Below the pieces are notes generated by a model that was not told the DNA's origin, made no database searches, and saw only the letters and a program-made list of their open reading frames with translations. A stretch of 64,000 nucleotides of DNA from contig CAZQWG010000003.1 in assembly GCA_964596985.1 (NCBI GenBank), positions 1-64,000 of the forward strand, read 5' to 3'. Position 1 is the first letter of the stretch; every line of letters begins with the position of its first letter. Below, piece by piece: positions 51,403 through 59,331 of this stretch. The translations under genes were made by a program, and so were the position numbers. Source of the DNA: GCA-020345945 sp964596985. GTDB lineage: Archaea; Thermoproteota; Bathyarchaeia; RBG-16-48-13; GCA-020345945.

Positions 51403-52902
51403 ATGGCTGGGAAGTACTTACTAGTCCTCGATGCAGGTTCAGGGGGAGGAAAATGCTTCATCTGCGACACAGAGGGAAGACAGGTAGCAGCCTCCTTCTC
51501 GCCTTGGATTCGAGCAGCCTGGTCTCCTGAAATCGGATGGAAAGGACTGAAGGAAGCGATCCATGGGGCGCTTGCCGATTCAGGGATCCAACCAGAAGAC
51601 ATCCTCGCGGTCAGCTTCACGACTATGAGAGAGGAGTTCGTGCTGCTCGATAGCGAGGGGAAGGAGCATTTTATCCCATTCAGCGCGGAACTATTCGCGG
51701 AAGAAAAGACCCTAGACGAGAAACTCGCTGAAGAAATGTACATGTCATCCGGCCACTGGCCAAGCAGCTTCATGCCTGTTGTGAAGCTAATGTGGCTCAA
51801 GAGGACAAAGCCCGAATTATTTGAGAAGCTGGAGACATTCCTGATGATAAGCGACTGGATGGCCTACAAGCTCTCGGGCGAAGTCGCAGTCGAGCCATCT
51901 GGAGTCTGCGAGACCTGCCTCTTCGACCTATCAGCACGGAACTTCTCAAAAAGGCTCATCTCAGATATCGGTATTCCCCCAGAGATCTTTCCGAAAGTCG
52001 TTGAGAGCGGTACACTGCTTGGGTCGGTGACGAGGAAGGCAGCCGAAGAGACCGGTCTCAAAGGGGGGACGCCGACCGTTGTCGGCGGTGCCGACACCCA
52101 ATGCGGTCTGCTCGGCAGCGCATGTGTGGAAGACGGCGAGATCACCGCTGTTGGGGGAACAACCACCCCGGTCCAGCTAGTCACCTCGAAACCCGTTCTC
52201 GACCCGGAGTTCAGGTGCTGGACCAACTGTCACGTGGTCCGGGACAAGTGGCTCCTCGAGAGCAACGCAGGATCAACAGGCTGGTCTGTCAGGTGGGTCA
52301 GAGACGCCCTTGGTGACCTCGAAACTGTTGTCGCCAAGGCAACAGGGCTTGATGCCTACGACCTTCTAACCCGTGAGGCTGAGAGAGCCCCACCTGGCTC
52401 CGGGGGGCTTCTAGCTTACCTTGGTCCAGGCATAATGAATGTCCGGGGTGGTCTCTTCGGTAAGAGGACGGCCCTGATAGACTTGAACGTTCGTTCCGCT
52501 ACCGGAGTTACGACGAAGAAAGAGATCATGAGGGCAACAGTCGAGGGGGCTTGCTTCGCGGTTAGGGCTAATATCGAGCAGATCAAAGAGGTTACAGGGA
52601 TCAAGATCGACGAACTCCGGTTCTGCGGAGGTAACACGAAAAGCAGGCTTTGGACCCAAATCCAAGCCGATGTCCTGGGCTTGCCGGTGAAGGTTCCGGC
52701 TGTCACGGAGGCTACGGCGCTCGGTGCCACCATTCTAGCCGGTGCTGGCATAGGACTCTACCCGAATGTGTCCGAGGCGGCAAGGAGCACCGTCAAATGG
52801 CTGCCGACAGTCAGACCTAGAAAGGACGTCGCCCAGATCTACGAAAGTCACTACGAGAAGTGGATTAAGGGTTACCGCAAACTCGTTGCGCCGCCTAAAT
52901 AG
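51403..52902 (+). CDS. FGGY-family carbohydrate kinase
   Basis: A 499-residue sugar kinase of the xylulokinase/glycerol kinase family. The phosphate loop is LDAGSGGGKCFICD near residue 8, the second nucleotide block is VGGADTQCGLLGS near 226, and GAGIGLYPNVSEAA near the C-terminus is the usual adenosine-region motif. The sugar is not predictable. ATG 51403 with GGTGAGG eight bases upstream is preferred over TTG 51385. No sugar isomerase or transporter operon is attached, although an MFS gene follows. Confidence 0.85.
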   Translation: MAGKYLLVLDAGSGGGKCFICDTEGRQVAASFSPWIRAAWSPEIGWKGLKEAIHGALADSGIQPEDILAVSFTTMREEFVLLDSEGKEHFIPFSAELFAEEKTLDEKLAEEMYMSSGHWPSSFMPVVKLMWLKRTKPELFEKLETFLMISDWMAYKLSGEVAVEPSGVCETCLFDLSARNFSKRLISDIGIPPEIFPKVVESGTLLGSVTRKAAEETGLKGGTPTVVGGADTQCGLLGSACVEDGEITAVGGTTTPVQLVTSKPVLDPEFRCWTNCHVVRDKWLLESNAGSTGWSVRWVRDALGDLETVVAKATGLDAYDLLTREAERAPPGSGGLLAYLGPGIMNVRGGLFGKRTALIDLNVRSATGVTTKKEIMRATVEGACFAVRANIEQIKEVTGIKIDELRFCGGNTKSRLWTQIQADVLGLPVKVPAVTEATALGATILAGAGIGLYPNVSEAARSTVKWLPTVRPRKDVAQIYESHYEKWIKGYRKLVAPPK

Positions 52903-53129
52903 CGCGTATCGGTTGAACGCTTTCGTCTCTCCACCCTTAATACGTGTAATCGACTCCCTTGACGCGCGTGAACAAGCTAGTTTTGTTCCGTAAACCCTGC
53001 AACGATGGGATGTTTTCAAGAATCCCCTCAGATGGTACAGCCCTTACCGCACGCACAAATCGGCGACATCGATAGGGGTCATCGCCTAACCAGTCGATTA
53101 CCACGGCGAACGACAGAAAGATATTTTGC

Positions 53130-54398
53130 ATGAAAACAAGTTTCAACACAAATAATAGAACGCGAATATTCCCAGGGAAAGAATACGGTTTGACCGATAC
53201 ACTCGAAAGCGAAGAAGGCAACATTCAAGCTCTAAGCCTTCTCAGTTTAGGTCTACTCCTCACGGTCCTAATACACGTGCTCGTCCACGCAGCGGGAAAT
53301 ATGCGTTCCACTCTCTTCCCTCTCCTCAAGGAGGAGTTCAACCTTACTTACCAGCAGATCGGCCTCATAACCGCCATTCCCTCTCTCTGCCAAGTTCTAT
53401 TCTTGATCCCCGCTGGTTTCCTCTCGGACCGGTTCGGGGCGAAGAAGATAATGGCTTTCAGCATTCTCATGTCGGCAACAGGCGCCGTTCTCGGAGGAAT
53501 ATCTCTGAATCCCGAGATGTACATTGCGGCGACGACACTCCTGACACTCAACTCCACGATCTACCACCCCGCGGCTCAGAGTTACATCATAGGGATAACA
53601 AAGCCCAAAGACAGGGTTAAGGCACTCGGCGTATGGAACGGCGGAGGGACTTTCGGGGTTTCCCTGGGCCCCCTCTCCATCAGTATCCTCATGGGGATCT
53701 TCGCATTTCGATGGCGTCAGGTATACTGGTTCTGGACATTGCCAATCCTATTCGGGCTCGTAGCCCTATTCTTCTTGAAGGATTCCATAAAAACACGGAA
53801 AAGAGGGATTGCGGAGGAAAGGGTAGAAGCGGGTTCAGCCAGCAGGCTACTCTCAATGAACATGATCCTCTTCCTCGTATCAAGTGGAATACGAAGATTC
53901 GGAGGCAGTCTCACATCGGGGTTTCTCAGCATCTGGCTAGCGGAGAGCCAAGGCTGGAACCTGGCAAGCATAGGCATCATGCTCGGGGCAGGCTCGCTGA
54001 TGGGTATCGTCGCGTCTCCCCTCGGAGGGGAGCTGGCTTCCCGCTTCGGCGAGAAGAGGCTGTCAGTAATCACATTACTTGCCTCCCACACATGCTTCCT
54101 GCTCGCTATCACCCTGAAAGGTTTCTGGCCTTTCATGTTCTTCTACCTCGCCCAGCGGTTCTTTGGCATACTGGCGATGCCAGCTACTGCTTGGATAACG
54201 GCGAGACTCTCTCCACCCCAAGAAAGGGGGATGGGCTTCGCGCTTTCCTCACTTCCAGGGAATCTGGTTGGGTTCATAGCGCCAATAATAGCCGCATTCA
54301 TAGCTGATACATACGGCATATACACCATTTTCATCGTTGCCACTATCGTCTACTATGCCGGAGTAGGGGTCCTCCAGTTTGGCGTGAAAATCGATTAA
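53130..54398 (+). CDS. MFS transporter, NarK/YbfB-like
   Basis: A 422-residue, 12-helix transporter. AGFLSDRFGAKKIMAF near residue 95 is motif A, and the loop PKDRVKALGVWNGGGTFGVSLGP near 161 is a second conserved region. It is only distantly related to the two other MFS genes in the window. ATG 53130 leaves a hydrophilic leader of about 40 residues; a later start is possible. It follows the FGGY kinase by about 230 bases. Confidence 0.8.
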   Translation: MKTSFNTNNRTRIFPGKEYGLTDTLESEEGNIQALSLLSLGLLLTVLIHVLVHAAGNMRSTLFPLLKEEFNLTYQQIGLITAIPSLCQVLFLIPAGFLSDRFGAKKIMAFSILMSATGAVLGGISLNPEMYIAATTLLTLNSTIYHPAAQSYIIGITKPKDRVKALGVWNGGGTFGVSLGPLSISILMGIFAFRWRQVYWFWTLPILFGLVALFFLKDSIKTRKRGIAEERVEAGSASRLLSMNMILFLVSSGIRRFGGSLTSGFLSIWLAESQGWNLASIGIMLGAGSLMGIVASPLGGELASRFGEKRLSVITLLASHTCFLLAITLKGFWPFMFFYLAQRFFGILAMPATAWITARLSPPQERGMGFALSSLPGNLVGFIAPIIAAFIADTYGIYTIFIVATIVYYAGVGVLQFGVKID

Positions 54399-54578
54399 GA
54401 GCTCGTTTGATAGATATTATCGTGCAAGCCAAGCTTTACACAGACACCACGCATTTAGACGATGCTAAGGGGATCTTGGCCGTTTTACCGGTGAATCGGT
54501 CTTCATCGGTCAAGCACTTGCACTTCAATTTTTATTATTCACATATTATTCGCTGGACAGGGACACCGCGCTCGCTAA

Positions 54579-55349
54579 TCAATCCATAGAGTAGGGATCT
54601 ATGTCGGGTTGGGGTTCGTTACACTTTGGACAACCGTGCGGAGACTTAAATACGCCTGGGTAGTACTCATGTCCACAACTCGGGCACATAATCATCTTCT
54701 TCATTATGCCGACTGGCGGTATGGACGAGGTGGACCCGCCCCGCGCACGAACAACGGCGGTAATCATCTCAGGATATTCCCTATTCTCTTCCACAAGTCT
54801 AGTCTTACAAGTCCTGCAGACATAGTAGGTCTTAGCGAGTAATTCCGCCTCCTTCCTCAGTTCGATACAGTCCTTGCACACCCAACCATGGCAGGTCGGA
54901 CAAAAGAACCAGCCACTAGGCTCCCAAAATCCCCCCTTATCAAACCAGAAAAGGCGTGACCCATGCGCCACACATGCACGGTTCGGGTCCGACGGTCTAG
55001 ACCTCATACAACTTGCACATTTGAACATGGCGAAGTCCCCGCAATAGATGCAGTCATCCTGACTCTGCTTTAGACAGGCACGGCAAACATGGCCTTCAGG
55101 GGCTTTACGGGCACAGTTTGCGCAGACATCATTTCTACCGCACCGAACACATTGAATCCCCTTCCCAGCCTCAACAGCTCCCCCGCATACCGGGCAGGTA
55201 TGGGTCCTCACGTCGCGAGTTACCACTTGATCTCCGGGTCTCACAAACTTGAACCTAGCATTGCAATGAGAGCAAATATACTCGTCAGGCACATTAGTAC
55301 GGTTGCTAACCGAACCACAGTTCGGACATCTAACCAAAGCAGTCGACAT
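54579..55349 (-). CDS. Multi zinc-ribbon protein with 13 CxxC pairs
   Basis: A 256-residue soluble protein with at least thirteen Cys-x2-Cys knuckles, including CPNC, CSHC, CPVC, CVRC, CANC, CRAC, CIYC, CASC, CPTC, CKDC, CRTC, CPSC and CPKC. It reads as a string of zinc ribbons with a B-box/RING-like middle (CVRCGRNDVCANC then GHVCRAC). Nucleic-acid or protein binding is likely; no catalytic motif is visible. ATG 55349 is preferred over TTG 55373. A TATA-like GATATTATACC lies at about 55380-55391. Confidence 0.72.
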   Translation of the reverse strand: MSTALVRCPNCGSVSNRTNVPDEYICSHCNARFKFVRPGDQVVTRDVRTHTCPVCGGAVEAGKGIQCVRCGRNDVCANCARKAPEGHVCRACLKQSQDDCIYCGDFAMFKCASCMRSRPSDPNRACVAHGSRLFWFDKGGFWEPSGWFFCPTCHGWVCKDCIELRKEAELLAKTYYVCRTCKTRLVEENREYPEMITAVVRARGGSTSSIPPVGIMKKMIMCPSCGHEYYPGVFKSPHGCPKCNEPQPDIDPYSMD

Positions 55350-55555
55350 TCCACTCTCGACGAACTCAATCAATCCATACGGTATAATATCTTTGCGAGT
55401 AGTGTCTAGGCTCCGTCAGCGGATCATGACGCGGATATACCGGTAAATCATCCCTTATTCCCTCCTCCGCCCGCCAGCTCTGAGTATGTCTATGAACAGC
55501 GGGAAGAACAATCATACACGCTACTAATGAGTACCGTCAATACTGGCGTGCACAG

Positions 55556-56290
55556 TCAAGACAGCGCCTCTCCCTCAACGTCATGCGCTCGATGTGCAAG
55601 AACTCTATTGATTAGGGGTCCAAGTAAGGATGAGAGAACGAGCAGGGGGAGCAGGTATCCTATACCGGCGTCAGCCCACCACCAGACATCCCCGAAGCAG
55701 TACGGGTATATCCAATAAGGCATCCCGAAGGTCGTCATCACAATCGTCATCCCGGGTCTATAAGGGGGGATCGCCTCTGTGGGAAGGTAGATCACCCCCA
55801 TCTGGTGTAAGAGCGATACCGTCTGTGCGTTCATCGCCCAGAAGAGTGCTACTGGAAGATGGAAGAGCATCAGTCTCCGCTCGTCCTCAACCCTGTAGAA
55901 AATGAGCGCCATCCCGAAGCCGAGACTGTAAGGTACAGTCTCCGACATGTATCGCAACTCGTCGATCAGATGCTGAAGATAGTGTGGTTCTGGGTTCCGG
56001 AAGAATACGTTGTACACGAGCGGAGTCACGGCACCCATTAGGACGATGATAACTCCTGCTGGAACCCACCAGCTCCACTGCTCCCGACGTCTAAGCTTCC
56101 CGCCTTGTGCCAGAAATAGCATCCATCCGGCGAAAAGAGCCCCGTGAACAGTCAGATTCAGAGGTATAGAGACGCCAGTCATCCAAGGCACTTCCAGCCC
56201 TGGCACTATCAGACCGATGACGAACCCCTTCAGAAACCCGTAGGTTATTACTGCCGCAATGGCTACAGTTCCCAACCTCTCCGAGTACAT
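55556..56290 (-). CDS. Unknown seven-helix membrane protein
   Basis: A 244-residue protein with about six or seven hydrophobic helices separated by short loops, and many Trp, Tyr and Pro residues in the external loops (WIYPYCFGDVWWWADAGIGY near residue 196). I do not recognise a family. It starts at ATG 56290 and lies on the minus strand, 207 bases from the zinc-ribbon gene. Confidence 0.65.
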   Translation of the reverse strand: MYSERLGTVAIAAVITYGFLKGFVIGLIVPGLEVPWMTGVSIPLNLTVHGALFAGWMLFLAQGGKLRRREQWSWWVPAGVIIVLMGAVTPLVYNVFFRNPEPHYLQHLIDELRYMSETVPYSLGFGMALIFYRVEDERRLMLFHLPVALFWAMNAQTVSLLHQMGVIYLPTEAIPPYRPGMTIVMTTFGMPYWIYPYCFGDVWWWADAGIGYLLPLLVLSSLLGPLINRVLAHRAHDVEGEALS

Positions 56291-56620
56291 ACGCTATCCA
56301 CACACAACAGACACGTTACTTAATGCAACGCGCGCCAACACCTATCTTCCAGTCTAACCAAAAAGTCGAAGGCGCGAACCTTCTAGTTTCCATAGCATTC
56401 TCCCCCAACCAACTAGCTCCCCGAGATTAACAATAAATCCCCTAATACTTCTTACCGGTCCACCAAAGCGCGCCATAGTAATGCTGAACTCAAAGATTCT
56501 CACGAAAAAGCCCCTCCTCCAGTGCGTTTTTGTTCGGGTAATAGAAGACTATGTATATGACATGAGCTAAGTAGTGGGAGACCGATCCTTTTCAGGAACC
56601 CATGGTACGAAGGTTGCCTT
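56291..56620. other. Divergent intergenic region
   Basis: About 330 bases between the divergent seven-helix and MFS genes. A TATA-like TATGTATATGA (about 56549-56560) could serve the MFS gene, leaving a leader of about 40 bases. No RNA gene or open frame was supported here. Confidence 0.4.
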
Positions 56621-57832
56621 ATGTCAGCGGAGAGAAAGATATCCTCGATCTATACCGATCGGACGATGATTATTCTCTTCATCCTCAGTTTTGCGACAAT
56701 GCTAGGCTTGAACGCTATAACCCCGATATGGCCTCTATACCTCACATACCTCGGCGCCTCCGTCGTCGAAGCTAGCTATGTCATCTCAATAACAGGTCTT
56801 GTCGGTACGGTCCTCACAGGTCTCTCCGGGATAATCTCCGATAGACTCGGCAGGAAACATATCATCCTCACTAGTCTAATCCTCGCGACACTCTCACCCA
56901 TACTATACATCTTCACAAAGGGTTGGCGTGGACTGCTTCTCTGGGGGTCCATGTATGCGTCGGTCTTCTCCCTCTTCATGCCAACCAGGAATGCTTGGAT
57001 AGCCGATCTGGTTGAACCCGAGAAGAGGGCTAAAGCCTACAGCTTCCTCTTCTTCGCGTTTCCGATCGCAGGTGTAGTGGCGCCTATGCTCGGGGGTACT
57101 ATCGTCGACAGCTGGGGATGGACCGAGCTTTTCATATTCCTTGCCGCGGTTCATGGACTGTCCATACTGCCTATGACAGCCATCAAAGATCCAGGACATC
57201 CTCCAGCAAAATCAGAGAGTTCGCCCTCCGGACCCTCCCGGGAGCAAGGCTGCAGAAAGGTATTAGCCCTGATGATTCTGCTCTGGTCTATCTTCGGACT
57301 CGGATTCGGAATCATAAATACCATGCTCCCACTCTACCTGACCGAACTATTCAACGCTACAAAAACCCAGATCGGCCTCTTCAACGCAATAGGATTCGGT
57401 GTCACCGGGGCACTGGCACAGATACTCTCTGCGAGACTCGCAGACAAACTAGGAAACCATAGACTCCTGCTCTACTGTTGTTCCATTACCCCACTCGCAT
57501 TTCTCCCATGGACATCCAGGACGACGTACCTAGAGCTATTGATACTGTATATGATCGGCATAGGAGCCTGGGCTGCATGCTGGTCTCCCGCACTCTCAAT
57601 CCTAATGGGGGCATCACCTCTCTCAAGAAGAGGTCTCTACTCAGGGCTATTCGAGGCAAGCGTACGTCTAGGCATGACGATTGGACCTGCATTAGGGGGA
57701 ACGCTGTGGGTCGGTTGGGGACCCAAGGCACCTTTCTACGCTGTACCATTCATCCTCGCGACATCCGTACCGACAATCTTCCTGGTTGTCCGCGCTTCAC
57801 ATCACTCTACGAGTCCTGAGTCCTCCAATTGA
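56621..57832 (+). CDS. MFS transporter, paralog 2
   Basis: A 403-residue, 12-helix transporter closely similar to the 44305-45498 protein: SIYTDRTMIILFIL, SGIISDRLGRKHIIL and RNAWIADLVEPEKRAKAYSF correspond segment by segment. The conserved SRRGLYSGLFEASVRLGMTIGPALGG near residue 346 is also shared. The pair probably arose by duplication. Starts at ATG 56621. Confidence 0.88.
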   Translation: MSAERKISSIYTDRTMIILFILSFATMLGLNAITPIWPLYLTYLGASVVEASYVISITGLVGTVLTGLSGIISDRLGRKHIILTSLILATLSPILYIFTKGWRGLLLWGSMYASVFSLFMPTRNAWIADLVEPEKRAKAYSFLFFAFPIAGVVAPMLGGTIVDSWGWTELFIFLAAVHGLSILPMTAIKDPGHPPAKSESSPSGPSREQGCRKVLALMILLWSIFGLGFGIINTMLPLYLTELFNATKTQIGLFNAIGFGVTGALAQILSARLADKLGNHRLLLYCCSITPLAFLPWTSRTTYLELLILYMIGIGAWAACWSPALSILMGASPLSRRGLYSGLFEASVRLGMTIGPALGGTLWVGWGPKAPFYAVPFILATSVPTIFLVVRASHHSTSPESSN

Positions 57833-57932
57833 CCGCCATGCACAACGTCATACACTCTAAGTAATTCACTGATCGGATTTCTCAGACAGTCTTCCAATCG
57901 GCATCATACACGATCGTACACCTGCTAACTCT

Positions 57933-58247
57933 CTACACATGACGAATCGATGCCGCTTTCTTCTTCTCTTCGGCCCTGTGTCTACACTCCTCCAGAATCT
58001 TCTCAGGAATCAACCTTCTCGCAATAACCAAGCCAAGAGGGATCAGAAGGGCATCGTCAAGATGCCCTAGGAAAGGAATGAACTCGGGAATCAGATCTAT
58101 CGGACTCGCAATGTATGCGACGATAAGGACTAGTGATGCCTTGGCAAGAAGAGGCGTCGCGGGATGCTTGAAGGCGAGGAACAACGTGTAGGCTTCCGTC
58201 TTCAACTCCTCAATCCTAGTTCGGGCTTCCTCAATCAAGATCCACAA
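57933..58247 (-). CDS. DUF1232 (YkvA-like) small membrane protein
   Basis: A 104-residue protein. ASPIDLIPEFIPFLGHLDDALLI near residue 47 is the DUF1232 core, a helical hairpin inserted in the membrane. The function is unknown. The start is TTG 58247, with GTGAGG upstream; a strong TATA-like ATATTATATATATAC lies at about 58282-58296 on the minus strand. Confidence 0.82.
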   Translation of the reverse strand: MWILIEEARTRIEELKTEAYTLFLAFKHPATPLLAKASLVLIVAYIASPIDLIPEFIPFLGHLDDALLIPLGLVIARRLIPEKILEECRHRAEEKKKAASIRHV

Positions 58248-58281
58248 TCCTCACAGAGTATTCCAGCAACCCACGTTTTTG

Positions 58282-58322
58282 TATATATATAATATTTGTG
58301 CATAAGAGCAAATGTTTTTATA
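58282..58322. promoter_or_regulatory. Divergent TATA boxes, DUF1232 and RHH operons
   Basis: TATATATATAATATT (58282-58296) read leftward serves the DUF1232 gene, and TTTTTATA (58315-58322) read rightward serves the RHH operon. The rightward TATA box overlaps an ATG at 58312, which therefore cannot be the translation start, and supports TTG 58360. Confidence 0.6.
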
Positions 58323-58359
58323 CACCTATGCACCATCTTTATTACATAGAGGAAAAGAA

Positions 58360-58500
58360 TTGAAAAGGATCAACATCACTTTACCTGACGAGTTAGAAGA
58401 AAGGTTTCGTCTTGAAGTTGCCAAGAGGAAAGGCATGAAGAAGGGAAATCTAGGAAAGGCTGTTGAAGAGGCGTTGGTACTTTGGATGGAGGAGGATTGA
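58360..58500 (+). CDS. Ribbon-helix-helix small protein
   Basis: A 46-residue protein, MKRINITLPDELEERFRLEV followed by a basic turn and a second helix (LGKAVEEALVLWMEE): a minimal ribbon-helix-helix fold as in antitoxins and CopG-like regulators. TTG 58360 is supported by the TATA box 40 bases upstream and the GAGGAAAAG ribosome site. It begins an operon with a DUF5678 protein four bases downstream and a retropepsin-like protease. Confidence 0.75.
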   Translation: MKRINITLPDELEERFRLEVAKRKGMKKGNLGKAVEEALVLWMEED

Positions 58501-58503
58501 GTA

Positions 58504-58770
58504 TTGAGAAGGATCTCGAGTAAAAAAGATCTAAGTCGGGTTATCAAGAGACTTGAATATAGGAAGGAGAATATTCGTTGGATTGCAAAGAATTTTTCGA
58601 CATTAAAGACAGAATATCCGAATAAATATATTGCAGTCTGTGATGGTCGAGTGGTGGCATCTGGAACTCGAAAAAAAATCGTACGAGAAAAAGCGTTAAA
58701 AGAGAATCCCAAACCCGACTGTATAATGATTAAAAAAATCGAACCGAAAGAAAGACTATTAGTTCTCTAG
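58504..58770 (+). CDS. DUF5678-type small protein
   Basis: An 88-residue basic protein with YPNKYIAVCDGRVVASGTRKK near residue 38 followed by a helical stretch and DCIMIKKIEPKERLLVL, the layout of DUF5678 proteins. These are often found next to retropepsin-like aspartic proteases, suggesting a functional pair, perhaps protease and substrate/inhibitor or a toxin-antitoxin-like unit. TTG start, three bases after the RHH stop codon. Confidence 0.7.
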   Translation: MRRISSKKDLSRVIKRLEYRKENIRWIAKNFSTLKTEYPNKYIAVCDGRVVASGTRKKIVREKALKENPKPDCIMIKKIEPKERLLVL

Positions 58771-58789
58771 TTCATTTCGGGAGATTTTC

Positions 58790-59179
58790 TTGCGGATTGA
58801 CGGTGAGATAGCTGAATATGGTCGTCCGATCATCCCAGCGGATGTAAATATCTCTAGTATTAATGTTCAAGGCATAGTAGATTTTTTAGTTGATACGGGT
58901 TCATATCGCACACTGCTATCATTACCTGATGTGAAGGAACTCGGCATAAACTACAAAATCTTACCAAAGGGAGAAGATGCCCAAGGAGTTGGAAGTTCTT
59001 CAACTAAAATAATTCAGGAAACAATTGTCCTCACATTTGATACTGACTCCGATCCAATACAATTCCAATTTGATGAGATGGTGATTCTCATGCGAGACAT
59101 CCCAAGTTTGCTTGGCAGAGACATTATCCAAAAATTTACACTTACATTTAATGATAAAGAAGTGTATCTTGAGAGTTAG
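58790..59179 (+). CDS. Retropepsin-like (clan AA) aspartic protease
   Basis: A 129-residue single-domain aspartic protease. The catalytic Asp lies in LVDTGSYRTLLSL with DTGS at residues 35-38, and the SLLGRDII segment near 106-113 is the conserved second half of the retropepsin fold, so the enzyme should work as a dimer. Natural substrates in archaea are unknown. The start is TTG 58790 behind GGGAG. It follows the DUF5678 gene by 19 bases. Confidence 0.82.
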   Translation: MRIDGEIAEYGRPIIPADVNISSINVQGIVDFLVDTGSYRTLLSLPDVKELGINYKILPKGEDAQGVGSSSTKIIQETIVLTFDTDSDPIQFQFDEMVILMRDIPSLLGRDIIQKFTLTFNDKEVYLES

Positions 59180-59269
59180 ACAATCTCCTATTGCTTCTTC
59201 TACTCATCAACCAAATTTTTACAGGGTTAACAATCAACCGACAACTATACAGAGCCCCTATACAAAACC

Positions 59270-59277
59270 CTTTTATC
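59270..59277 (+). promoter_or_regulatory. TATA box of ppsA
   Basis: CTTTTATC about 60 bases before ATG 59332 gives a transcript start near 59300 and a leader with GGAG at the right distance. It argues against the long in-frame extension back to 59191. Confidence 0.5.
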
Positions 59278-59331
59278 TCCAGTCTTTTTATGAAGCCGGA
59301 TGAACCAGATACTCCTAGGAGTATAATAGTC

